Shown piece after piece: positions 1 to 7,026 of a stretch of 37,718 bases of DNA. The notes beneath the pieces were generated by a model that had not been told where the DNA came from, did not search any database, and was given only the letters and a program-made list of their open reading frames with translations. Both the position numbers and the translations under genes were made by a program. Within the stretch, counting starts at the first letter, position 1, and each line of letters opens with the position of its first letter. This DNA comes from Flavobacteriales bacterium (GTDB taxonomy: Bacteria > Bacteroidota > Bacteroidia > NS11-12g > UBA955), in NCBI GenBank assembly GCA_947463125.1, contig CANHQZ010000017.1, forward strand, positions 1 through 37,718, written 5' to 3'.

Positions 1-377
1 AAATCGCGTTCAATGGCAAATTCTATCTGCCGTTTCAACGCCAGCACCTGTCGGTCCAGCGTGGTTTTGTCCCAGTATAAATCCAAACCGATTTCACCCA
101 CGGCAATGTATTTTCTTTTGTCAAACCATGCCAGCAACCGGTCCAACTCCTCCTGCCAGTCTTCCTCTACATCGCAGGGATGCAAGCCCATCATGGGAAT
201 GCAATAGCCGGGATAGGTATCTGCCAGATGGTGCAAACGATCCACCGTTTCTTCATCCACATTCGGCATCAAAATCTGCTGCACGCCCTGTCTTTTCGCC
301 GACTGAATCACTTCATCCAAATCCGGATCAAAATGCTTCAAATACACATGACAATGCGTATCTATCAGGCTCACCAT
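1..377 (-). CDS. tatD: TatD family metal-dependent hydrolase (DNase), 5' part only
   Basis: The reading frame opens with ATG at 377 and stays open to the left edge, so only the first 125 residues are present. It begins MVSLIDTHCHVYLKHF, whose DTHCHVY is the metal-binding HxH strand of the TatD amidohydrolase barrel. GLHPCDV follows near residue 68 and AVGEIGLDLYWDKT near residue 95; the last carries the catalytic-site Glu of the family. TatD proteins are cytoplasmic 3'-5' exonucleases or DNases acting on single-stranded or damaged DNA. The start codon lies inside the 3' end of the upstream hydratase gene (7-base overlap), so the two are probably co-transcribed and translationally coupled. The family call is secure; the substrate is not known. 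Confidence 0.93.
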   Translation of the reverse strand, partial: MVSLIDTHCHVYLKHFDPDLDEVIQSAKRQGVQQILMPNVDEETVDRLHHLADTYPGYCIPMMGLHPCDVEEDWQEELDRLLAWFDKRKYIAVGEIGLDLYWDKTTLDRQVLALKRQIEFAIERD

Positions 378-1144
378 TTGATTTTCTCCTTGTTCAGAAA
401 GGAATCTATGCCTTTGATACAATCGGCGCTGCCACGGGCCTCCGCATTGAGCGAGGCGGCATATTCCAGCGCTTCATCCATGGGCATTCCGGGTATTTTG
501 CGCAGTAACTGCTTGATATAGCTTACCGAGCCACCTGAAGTGGTCTCACAGAGCTGTTCGGCAAATGCCGAAACCTCCTGTGCAATGTGGTCATCGGAAA
601 CCACCTTGTTCACCAGCCCCAGCGCATGCGCTTCTTCAGCGGCAATCACTTTTCCTGTTAGCAGCAGTTCGCGCATGTGGTGACCTGCAATTCTATATTG
701 TAAATACACCGCCACCAGCGCCGGCACAAACCCGATCTTGCTTTCGGTATAGCCAAAGGTGGCTTCGGGTGTGGCATAGCAAAAATCGCAGAGTGTAGCA
801 AGACCGCAGCCGCCTGCCAGTGCCGGACCTTCAACCTGTGAAATAAACACCTTATTGCCGCGGTGAATCAAATCAAACAAATCACGAAGGCGGCGGGAAT
901 CCGCCAGGTTCTCCTCGCGGCTGAAATGCCTGATTTCCTGCAAATAGGCCAGATCGGCACCCGCACAAAAGGGCTTGTCTGCCGATTTCAGCACAATCAC
1001 TTTAACGGCATCATCATGCAGCAAATGCTGAATGGCAGCGGTAAGTTCGCCCACCAGCTGCGGACTCAGTGCATTGCGCTTTTCGGGGCGGTTGAGCACC
1101 ACATACCCCACGCGGTTTTTGATTTCGGTTATAACCAGTTCCAC
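371..1144 (-). CDS. Enoyl-CoA hydratase/isomerase family protein (crotonase fold)
   Basis: A 257-residue crotonase of normal family length. RPEKRNALS (19-27), CAGADL (60-65) and LAGGCG (109-114) form the CoA pocket and oxyanion hole, and the GLVNKVV segment follows further on. Of the two catalytic glutamates of mitochondrial enoyl-CoA hydratase, the second is kept (E134 in YTESKIG) but the first is Gly114, so simple 2-enoyl-CoA hydration is not assured. A methylglutaconyl-CoA hydratase-like or isomerase role is possible. It would act in the cytoplasm on acyl-CoA esters. The only available start is GTG at 1144; no ATG, GTG or TTG lies upstream in frame. A -7 box stands four bases before it. 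It overlaps tatD by 7 bases. Confidence 0.9.
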   Translation of the reverse strand: MELVITEIKNRVGYVVLNRPEKRNALSPQLVGELTAAIQHLLHDDAVKVIVLKSADKPFCAGADLAYLQEIRHFSREENLADSRRLRDLFDLIHRGNKVFISQVEGPALAGGCGLATLCDFCYATPEATFGYTESKIGFVPALVAVYLQYRIAGHHMRELLLTGKVIAAEEAHALGLVNKVVSDDHIAQEVSAFAEQLCETTSGGSVSYIKQLLRKIPGMPMDEALEYAASLNAEARGSADCIKGIDSFLNKEKIKW

Positions 1145-1148
1145 AGCA

Positions 1149-1156
1149 CAAAGGTA
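1149..1156 (-). promoter_or_regulatory. -7 promoter box of the crotonase gene
   Basis: On the minus strand the bases read TACCTTTG, an exact match to the Bacteroidota sigma-70 -7 consensus TAnnTTTG. Four bases separate it from the GTG start, so the transcript probably begins at or next to the start codon. No TTG is seen at the expected -33 distance. Confidence 0.5.
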
Positions 1157-1185
1157 ATTAACCCTGTTTGATTCCAGCGCAGGTC

Positions 1186-2421
1186 TTAATCATAGGGCAA
1201 AACCACAAATTCGTTTTTCAACAGTTTCACAGCTGTTGCTTCCAAAAAACGGCGGTAGGATTGACGCGACAGGTTTTTTGTCACCATCAACGACGAGGTA
1301 TCGGGCAACCACAAAAGATTTGCCAACGGCTTTCCGTTTTGATACAGACAACTGCTCCTGCTGCCGTGCTTCCAGGTCCGGTTTTCCGGTAAAGACACCA
1401 AACCTCCCGGTTCATAAAAGTGCCAGTGAACCTCCCTGATTCTATGGGCATTTTCATAATTGCGCATCAGCTGCCGCAAGGTATCCGCTCTGCCGTCGGT
1501 GATGGGTGGCGAAAGCACATCTATTCTTTGTCCGGTCTTAACTACAGAGGCCATTACTCCGCGGTTTTCAAATACAATAACCTCATTTGTCTTTTTTTCA
1601 AGCACCCAAAATGCTGTTCGTTTGCCAAAATACACCACCAGTGCCAGTCCCAGCCATAGGCTGTTGCGTGCCGTGAAACCCGTAAATAACGCATATCCAT
1701 AAACGAATACCAACACAAACACCAGTACCATATCCCAGGCATCAAAACCAAAACCCGTATAGGAAGCGCCGGGGATTTTGGCCATAAACCGTGTGGGCAC
1801 CATCAGCACGTCCAGGGCATAAGAAGTCAGCCAGGCCAAAAACACCCCTGCGTAAGGCACCCAGCTGAACATCACCACCGCAATGCCCATGAAAATCACC
1901 ACTGTACTCACAGGCACAATGAAAATATTGGCAGGAATGAATAACAGCGGAAAACTCTTAAATACAAACAGTGTTACCGGCAAGGTACCTAACGTGGCAG
2001 ATATGCTCACCAGGGCCAGCTGCCAGGCACCGCGCAGGATGCTGTTTTTTGGCTCATATTTTTCGTTTAGCAACGGATAAAAAAACAGAATGCCCAGCAC
2101 GGCCAGGTACGATAGCTGAAAACCCACGTCCAGCAAATCGTGGGGCGATATAAGCAGCTGAATATAAGCTGCGGCAAACAGCGAGTTGTAGGTATTGCCC
2201 CGGGCACCCAGAAATGTGCGTCCTGCTTCCATAATGCTGAACATCAGCGTGGCGCGTACCACCGAGGCCGATAAGCCCGTGAGCACCGCATATGCCCATA
2301 AAAAAACCAGCACGCTCACACCCTGCCAGAATTTGAGTCGTCCCGGGCGTAGCGAACCCGTAAACAAAAACAGCAGGGCCATATAAATCAATCCTACGTG
2401 CATGCCCGAAACCGCCAGCAC
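1186..2421 (-). CDS. comEC: ComEC/Rec2 competence protein, C-terminal part of a gene split by an in-frame stop
   Basis: This 411-residue frame holds the Competence (ComEC/Rec2) membrane domain. LAVSGMHVGLIY at its start is the hallmark of the family, followed by about eight hydrophobic segments and a soluble C-terminal tail. No metallo-beta-lactamase domain is seen. Intact ComEC forms the inner-membrane channel for single-stranded DNA during transformation. The upstream fragment (2458-3207) is in the same frame and is separated only by a TAA codon at 2458-2460 and 12 sense codons that continue the family sequence (DLKAFSITGTIH). Joined, the product would be about 673 residues, normal for Bacteroidota. 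Translation of this part alone would need to restart at GTG 2421 or ATG 2403. Confidence 0.88.
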   Translation of the reverse strand: MLAVSGMHVGLIYMALLFLFTGSLRPGRLKFWQGVSVLVFLWAYAVLTGLSASVVRATLMFSIMEAGRTFLGARGNTYNSLFAAAYIQLLISPHDLLDVGFQLSYLAVLGILFFYPLLNEKYEPKNSILRGAWQLALVSISATLGTLPVTLFVFKSFPLLFIPANIFIVPVSTVVIFMGIAVVMFSWVPYAGVFLAWLTSYALDVLMVPTRFMAKIPGASYTGFGFDAWDMVLVFVLVFVYGYALFTGFTARNSLWLGLALVVYFGKRTAFWVLEKKTNEVIVFENRGVMASVVKTGQRIDVLSPPITDGRADTLRQLMRNYENAHRIREVHWHFYEPGGLVSLPENRTWKHGSRSSCLYQNGKPLANLLWLPDTSSLMVTKNLSRQSYRRFLEATAVKLLKNEFVVLPYD

Positions 2422-2457
2422 ATGGATGGTTCCCGTGATGCTGAATGCCTTTAAATC

Positions 2458-3207
2458 TTACTCGGCAATATCGGCTTTGTAACCCAGCAGCAGTGACGAC
2501 ATCAGGGCGGCTTTTTCCGGGTTAAAACACTTAAACAAGATCTTGTTAATCGCCGTTACACCCGCATGGGCAGCCTTAATCAGCCAATTTGGCGTTGCCT
2601 CCACTTTTTCATAACTGCCGTGGGTGAGGTATGCCTGATGGGCAATTTGGCCGGGCCTCAGCACCTTTTTAAACGAAAATGCCTCCGGGAAAGCGGCATC
2701 CGGTATGGGGGTAAGCACATTGGGAATCAGGATTACATCACCGTATTGCAGCGAAGTTCCGGCAGGGTTGCTCTTTTGGGGCCAGTACAGTAATATGCTG
2801 CCGCTTGCAGCCTGCGAATTTCCGGCGCTGTCGGTGGCCTGCAGCACCTCCGCCATGGCCCGCTGTGAGGCCTGTCTTTGCTGCAAAGGCTCAGTAATTC
2901 TTACATGCAAATATCGGATATCTAGATTTTTTATGTTTCCGATATTTTCTGCCTGAAAAATATGCGTGCGGCTGAGGGTGAGCATATAGCCCAGCAGCAG
3001 GTTGAGAACCAACAGCAATGGCAGTCTCAGTTTAAGCCACCGTGTCTGCGGCTTTTTCAGAAGCAGCCATGCACCTGCTATGATTAGCAATAAAAACGCT
3101 ATAAATAAAGGAGTAAGTAAATGAATGTTGGGGTAAGCCAGGCCCAGCCCCACACCCAAACCCAGCGGCAGCAGCAACCTGAGAAAGGGAAATGCGCCGG
3201 GGTTCAT
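2458..3207 (-). CDS. comEC: ComEC N-terminal part (DUF4131 domain), ends at a premature TAA
   Basis: A 249-residue frame starting with ATG at 3207. It has two or three N-terminal membrane segments (about residues 7-25, 30-48 and 62-80), followed by the soluble DUF4131 region typical of the ComEC N terminus. It ends with SSLLLGYKADIAE and then TAA, exactly where intact homologues run on into the Competence domain. The stop looks like a single-base change (for example GAA to TAA), since the frame continues without a shift. The product would therefore lack the channel domain. It starts 13 bases after the upstream acidic-linker gene and is probably in its transcript. A sequencing or assembly error cannot be excluded. 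Confidence 0.87.
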   Translation of the reverse strand: MNPGAFPFLRLLLPLGLGVGLGLAYPNIHLLTPLFIAFLLLIIAGAWLLLKKPQTRWLKLRLPLLLVLNLLLGYMLTLSRTHIFQAENIGNIKNLDIRYLHVRITEPLQQRQASQRAMAEVLQATDSAGNSQAASGSILLYWPQKSNPAGTSLQYGDVILIPNVLTPIPDAAFPEAFSFKKVLRPGQIAHQAYLTHGSYEKVEATPNWLIKAAHAGVTAINKILFKCFNPEKAALMSSLLLGYKADIAE

Positions 3208-3220
3208 GGCTTACAAAAGA

Positions 3221-4039
3221 TTAACAGGAACGCTGCAACAGTCGCTTAAATTCCATGGCCGATTCCTGCCTGCGCTGCCAGTTTTTCTCGTTGTAATGTT
3301 TATCAAAAATCTCCATGGCATGGGCCGTATCGCGGCTGTAGCCCATTTCATCCAGAAACTCCATAAACAGCTCAGTGTTTCCTCCAAACAGCTGGTTGAT
3401 ATATTCAAAACGGCGGGTGAAGGAAATCTGAGAGGCAATTTGTTCAGAGGTTATACGGGGTGGCTTAAAATCATGCTGCTCCTGCAGTTCTTCTGAAGGC
3501 TCATGGGTATCAATCTGTCCGTCAAGCGGCAACTCTGTCTGAATGGGCTCTTCAACAGGTATCTCAATAACTTCGGGTTCCGGCGTTGAAACTGGCGGAG
3601 CCTCAACGGGCACTTCAGCTACCAACGGCTCAGTTTCAATCACTGACGGTGTTTCAACAACCACTTCGGGCTCAGCCACAGGCTCAGAAATAATTTCAGG
3701 TGGATCTATTTCAAACAAAGGCTCAACAGCAGCGGGAATTTCGATTTCTTCGGTCACAAACAGGGTTTCTTCCACCTTAATCTCTTCCACTGCCTCAACT
3801 ACAGGCTCAGGTTGAACTTCTTCAGCTATCGGTTCAAAAGTGGGTATCACTTCAGGCTGAGGATGCTCACCGGCCTGCGTTGCAAGATCTGTATTGAGGT
3901 ACAATTCGGCTGCCAGCGAACGAATTTTCAACAAATCTTCATGACGATAAAAGATTTTGTTTTCCGTTTGTCCGGGTTGGTTTAATATTGCCAGTTCATT
4001 GAGAATTAACCTGATTTTTTCTGAAACGTTGTTTTCCAT
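3221..4039 (-). CDS. Hypothetical protein with long acidic Glu/Pro/Val linker
   Basis: A 272-residue protein that I cannot assign to a named family. Residues 1-57 look folded and helical. Residues 58-190 are a low-complexity stretch made almost entirely of Glu, Pro, Val, Ile and Thr, with irregular repeats such as VAEPEVVVETP. Residues 195-272 are again folded and helical, with many aromatic and basic residues (FTRRFEYINQLFGG, ending LLQRSC). There is no signal peptide or membrane segment, so it is probably cytoplasmic, with two small domains tethered by an extended charged linker. It begins with ATG at 4039, is divergent from thymidine kinase (39-base gap) and leads into comEC. It may be a Bacteroidota-specific conserved protein; function unknown. 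Confidence 0.85.
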   Translation of the reverse strand: MENNVSEKIRLILNELAILNQPGQTENKIFYRHEDLLKIRSLAAELYLNTDLATQAGEHPQPEVIPTFEPIAEEVQPEPVVEAVEEIKVEETLFVTEEIEIPAAVEPLFEIDPPEIISEPVAEPEVVVETPSVIETEPLVAEVPVEAPPVSTPEPEVIEIPVEEPIQTELPLDGQIDTHEPSEELQEQHDFKPPRITSEQIASQISFTRRFEYINQLFGGNTELFMEFLDEMGYSRDTAHAMEIFDKHYNEKNWQRRQESAMEFKRLLQRSC

Positions 4040-4078
4040 ATCGAAGCGGCAGCAATTTACAACAAACCTCGCGATTGT

Positions 4079-4639
4079 ATGAGTGATTTTACGATTATCT
4101 ATGGCAGTATGTTTTCGGGCAAAACCACCCGATTGATAGAGGAGTACAACAACAGTCCCCTTCCCGACACGGAAAAAATTGCCATCAAACCCTTACTTGA
4201 CAATCGCTACGCAGCTCACCGCATCAGTAGTCACGGCGGTTTACAACTACCGGGTCACAGGGTTTCCAAGGCCGAAGAGATTTATCCCATTTGCAACGAC
4301 GGCATCAAAGAAGTTTACATCGATGAGATTCAGTTTCTTGGAAAAAGTATTCCCGATGTGGTGCTGGGAATTCTGATGCAGGGAATCAAGGTAGTGGCAT
4401 CCGGTCTTGACCGCGATTACCTGGGCAGGCCTTTTGGCGAAATGCCCCGACTGATACGCATGGCAAACCAAAAAATCCAGCTGCAGGCCAAATGCTTTGT
4501 GTGCGGAAAGGCCGCTCACTATACATACCGCACTTCCGGAGGCGAAGATTTGGTCCTTGTGGGCCATACCGACATGTATGAATCCCGCTGCAAAACCCAT
4601 TGGGAAGAGGGAATGAGACATCCGTTACCCGAAGGGTAA
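4079..4639 (+). CDS. tdk: Thymidine kinase (type II)
   Basis: A 186-residue cytosolic salvage enzyme phosphorylating thymidine to dTMP with ATP. The P-loop GSMFSGKTT occupies residues 9-17, and DEIQFL corresponds to the DEAQF motif carrying the catalytic Glu. LDRDYLGRPFG is the conserved strand and loop after it. A structural zinc site is formed by CFVC and the downstream CKTH in a lasso region ending YESRCKTHW, matching the C-x2-C ... C-x2-H/C pattern of the TK1 family. Length is normal. Start ATG at 4079, 39 bases from the divergent hypothetical gene. The 3' end overlaps the convergent membrane-protein gene by 15 bases. No clear promoter box was found. Confidence 0.95.
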   Translation: MSDFTIIYGSMFSGKTTRLIEEYNNSPLPDTEKIAIKPLLDNRYAAHRISSHGGLQLPGHRVSKAEEIYPICNDGIKEVYIDEIQFLGKSIPDVVLGILMQGIKVVASGLDRDYLGRPFGEMPRLIRMANQKIQLQAKCFVCGKAAHYTYRTSGGEDLVLVGHTDMYESRCKTHWEEGMRHPLPEG

Positions 4640-5395
4640 AAATGCCACGGGCAAGAGTGCATCCAGCCACCAGCGGTAGGTATTTAGCCTGAATTTTGTT
4701 TCATTTTTCAAAATCAGAAGGCAGGAAACTGCATAAACGGATAGTCCGACTCCACCCTGAACAGCAAAAAACAACCGGAAAACAACACCTGCAATCGCTG
4801 CACACAGCAATAGTATTTGTAAGCTGTATTTTTCGAAAACACCATTGAAAAGACTTGTGTTTCCCAACTCAGCATCCTTGTGTCTTTCCATGTAGGCAAA
4901 TGCGCATACATTGCAAAAACAAACCACAGAGGCAACCATACACTCCGTCATTTGCGCCGGAAAAATAATGGCAAAGCCCACACCCATGGCTATCAGTAGC
5001 GGTCTTACAAAAAGCAGCAACCGGGCACGGCTTAGTCGCACTAAAAAATATCCCCCTGAAATGAGAAGCGTCGGCCAAAACCGGTCTGTAAAGGCAATAC
5101 TTGTTTTTTCAATTCCATAAAACACAAGAACAGCCGCAAAAGACAGCATGGCCAGCAAGGCAAGCAGCAGGCAGGCAATCAGGTATAACTGCAGACCGGT
5201 TTTTCTGAACTTGAAGATATCCAGCGCATGATCCAGTGCATAATAGCCCAGGGTAGAGAGAAAAAGCAGTAGAACATTGGCATCAAAGCCATTATGCAAT
5301 CCGCAACACAAGGCAATTGCCCATGCTGTAACAAATACACCGATGAACTCGGTTAACGGATAGTAGTGCCGGAAATTAGTTTTTGAGTGCAACAA
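4625..5395 (-). CDS. Polytopic membrane protein, possibly UbiA-like prenyltransferase homologue
   Basis: A 256-residue protein with about seven or eight hydrophobic helices. Loops containing YYALDHALDI (near 51) and YMERHKDAELG (near 170) resemble, in position and acidic character, the two Asp-rich loops of UbiA prenyltransferases, but the canonical NDxxD motifs are not convincing. It could be a degenerate UbiA-superfamily member of the kind found widely in Bacteroidota; the function is undecided. The first available start is TTG at 5395, which overlaps the end of nfuA by 20 bases, so translation is probably coupled to nfuA. Its last 15 bases overlap the 3' end of tdk on the other strand. Confidence 0.7.
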   Translation of the reverse strand: MLHSKTNFRHYYPLTEFIGVFVTAWAIALCCGLHNGFDANVLLLFLSTLGYYALDHALDIFKFRKTGLQLYLIACLLLALLAMLSFAAVLVFYGIEKTSIAFTDRFWPTLLISGGYFLVRLSRARLLLFVRPLLIAMGVGFAIIFPAQMTECMVASVVCFCNVCAFAYMERHKDAELGNTSLFNGVFEKYSLQILLLCAAIAGVVFRLFFAVQGGVGLSVYAVSCLLILKNETKFRLNTYRWWLDALLPVAFLPFG

Positions 5396-5621
5396 TGGAG
5401 CCTAAGCCGGGAATAGCCCTGCGAAGGGTTTCTTCAATACCCGCAGTCATGGTCATTTCACTCATTTCGCAGGAACTGCAGGCACCTGTGAGCCGCAAGA
5501 CTACATCTCCCTCACCTTTTACTTCTACCAGTTCCACATTGCCTCCATCGGCCTGCAAATAAGGCCTGATGCTGTTGAGAGCCTCTTCGATGCGGTTATT
5601 CAGAATTTCGGATTCGGACAT
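5376..5621 (-). CDS. nfuA: NifU C-terminal domain Fe-S scaffold/carrier protein
   Basis: An 81-residue stand-alone Nfu domain. It starts MSESEILNNRIEEAL, has YLQADGGNVELVEV and the [4Fe-4S]-binding pair C48-x2-C51 in GACSSCEMSEMT. Nfu proteins carry clusters from the scaffold to apo-enzymes in the cytoplasm. It lies 20 bases after mrp, another Fe-S carrier ATPase, which supports a joint role. A -33/-7 promoter pair inside the end of mrp suggests it can also be transcribed separately. Full-length E. coli NfuA has an additional degenerate A-type domain that is absent here, as usual for this short form. Confidence 0.94.
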   Translation of the reverse strand: MSESEILNNRIEEALNSIRPYLQADGGNVELVEVKGEGDVVLRLTGACSSCEMSEMTMTAGIEETLRRAIPGLGSIVALKN

Positions 5622-5633
5622 GGTGTTGTCTTA

Positions 5634-5664
5634 CAAAAATACTAAACAGCTGTTGAATTTACAA
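5634..5664 (-). promoter_or_regulatory. Internal promoter for nfuA (-33 TTG, N20, -7 TATTTTTG)
   Basis: On the minus strand TTG (5664-5662) is followed after 20 bases by TATTTTTG (5641-5634), both elements of the Bacteroidota consensus at acceptable spacing. The -7 box begins just after the mrp stop codon and lies 12 bases before the nfuA ATG. The likely transcript start leaves a leader of about 7 bases. Confidence 0.5.
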
Positions 5665-6694
5665 TACTCACCCTGCGGGCAACCTCGGCCGCCAGTGCCA
5701 GATAAGGTTTAAACACTTCGGATTCTGCATTGATGCGACCTTCATCTGCCATAGCCATATAGCCCTGTATCAGCGGCAATTCGCCCAAAAAGTCGATACC
5801 GGTTTCCTCGGCCAGCCTTTTGCCCCCACCCTGACCAAATATGTAATACTTCTTATCGGGCATATCATCGGGTACGAAGTATGACATATTTTCCACCACA
5901 CCCAATATGGGCTTGGCAATGGAAGGCATTTTAAACATAGAAACAGCGCGTCTGGCATCGGCCATGGCCACTTCCTGAGGCGTAGTTACCAACACCAGCC
6001 CGGTAAGCGGAACCATTTGGCTTAGCGTAATCTGTACATCGCCGGTACCGGGTGGCAAATCAATAATGAGGTAGTCGAGTTCGCCCCATTCGGTATCATT
6101 CACAAACTGTCTGAAAGCGCTGCTGATCATGGGTCCGCGCCATACAATAGCCTGATCGGGGGCCGCCATAAAACCAATGCTCAGCAATTTGATGCCCTGC
6201 TTTTCAATGGGCACTATCCACTGCTTGCCATCGCGCTGAATCATGGGCGGCGCTTCTTTTACCCCAAACATGGTGGGAATAGAAGGACCGTAAATATCGG
6301 CATCCAGCAGACCTACCGAAGCGCCCGATTGCCTCAATGCCAGCGCCAGCGAAACGGCCACGGAACTCTTCCCTACCCCGCCTTTACCACTGCCCACGGC
6401 AATCACGTTTTTTACACCCGGCAATACCGCGTCTTCCGAGCGGGTACTGCTAACCTGGCTGGTAACATTGATCTCTACCGATATATTGGGATCCACCATC
6501 ATACGAATGGCGGTTTTGCACGCATTCACCATCATATCCTTCATCGGACAGGCAGGCGTGGTAAGCACAAGGTCAAAAGTGATTTTATCAGATATGTTCA
6601 ACTGCTGAATCATGCCCAGCGTTACCAGATCTTTTTTCAAATCCGGGTCATCGACATGACGCAGTGCAGCCAATACTTTTTCTTCGGTTATCAT
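5642..6694 (-). CDS. mrp: Mrp/NBP35-type Fe-S cluster carrier P-loop ATPase
   Basis: A 350-residue protein with an N-terminal MIP18/DUF59 domain (about 1-90) and a ParA-like ATPase domain. The deviant Walker A GKGGVGKSS lies near residue 105, the A' strand LLDADIYGPSIPTMFG near 133, and LIIDLPPGTGD is the Walker B region. Family members bind and deliver [4Fe-4S] clusters. The C-terminal CPxC pair found after VENMSYF in most bacterial Mrp proteins is absent: the sequence reads VENMSYFVPDDMPDKKY. From memory, Bacteroidota homologues share this. ATG at 6694 overlaps the stop of the preceding gene (ATGA), implying coupling. nfuA follows. Confidence 0.94.
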   Translation of the reverse strand: MITEEKVLAALRHVDDPDLKKDLVTLGMIQQLNISDKITFDLVLTTPACPMKDMMVNACKTAIRMMVDPNISVEINVTSQVSSTRSEDAVLPGVKNVIAVGSGKGGVGKSSVAVSLALALRQSGASVGLLDADIYGPSIPTMFGVKEAPPMIQRDGKQWIVPIEKQGIKLLSIGFMAAPDQAIVWRGPMISSAFRQFVNDTEWGELDYLIIDLPPGTGDVQITLSQMVPLTGLVLVTTPQEVAMADARRAVSMFKMPSIAKPILGVVENMSYFVPDDMPDKKYYIFGQGGGKRLAEETGIDFLGELPLIQGYMAMADEGRINAESEVFKPYLALAAEVARRVSIVNSTAV

Positions 6695-6993
6695 GATTTT
6701 TTTCTGAAAACACTAACCAATCTGCCAAAAAAACGTTTTTCAAATTCCCAAAAAAAACGAAACTGTCCAAACAAGGCGCCGTACATCAAAAGAACGACAT
6801 TGTATATGGGTAAAACCAACCAATAGTAACTGTAGGTAAACCATTTTTCATTGGCCCAGTCAAATTCTGCTTTCAGAAAACGCCTAAGAAACATAATGGT
6901 AGTGCCTGTGAGGGCAAAAACACATAAAATTATCCAAACTTTTCCCGCTGAATCCACATTCCAGCGCCGCTTCAGACTATCTATCCAAGACAC
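6691..6993 (-). CDS. Small membrane protein, DUF6787-like
   Basis: A 100-residue protein with two hydrophobic segments (about 18-37 and 56-76) and a basic, aromatic C terminus (GQFRFFWEFEKRFF). The overall pattern, with a KRRW-type start and the FGQF-FWEFEK end, matches what I recall of the Bacteroidota family DUF6787, function unknown. It probably sits in the inner membrane. The first possible start is GTG at 6993; a -7 box ends four bases before it. Its stop overlaps the mrp start (ATGA), so it is the first gene of a run to mrp, nfuA and the membrane protein. Confidence 0.8.
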   Translation of the reverse strand: MSWIDSLKRRWNVDSAGKVWIILCVFALTGTTIMFLRRFLKAEFDWANEKWFTYSYYWLVLPIYNVVLLMYGALFGQFRFFWEFEKRFFGRLVSVFRKKS

Positions 6994-6997
6994 GGTG

Positions 6998-7005
6998 CAA
7001 AGTTA
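6998..7005 (-). promoter_or_regulatory. -7 promoter box of the DUF6787-mrp-nfuA run
   Basis: The minus strand reads TAACTTTG, an exact match to TAnnTTTG, with four bases before the GTG start at 6993. It lies in the 33-base gap after the PorU2-like gene. No TTG at the -33 position was found. Confidence 0.5.
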
Positions 7006-7026
7006 ATCTTTATTTGCGGCTTGCGC

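Noticed and set aside
3543-3815. Ser/Thr/Gly-rich plus-strand frame that looks like a repeat protein
   Set aside because: It is the antisense shadow of the Glu/Pro/Val linker coding region on the minus strand.
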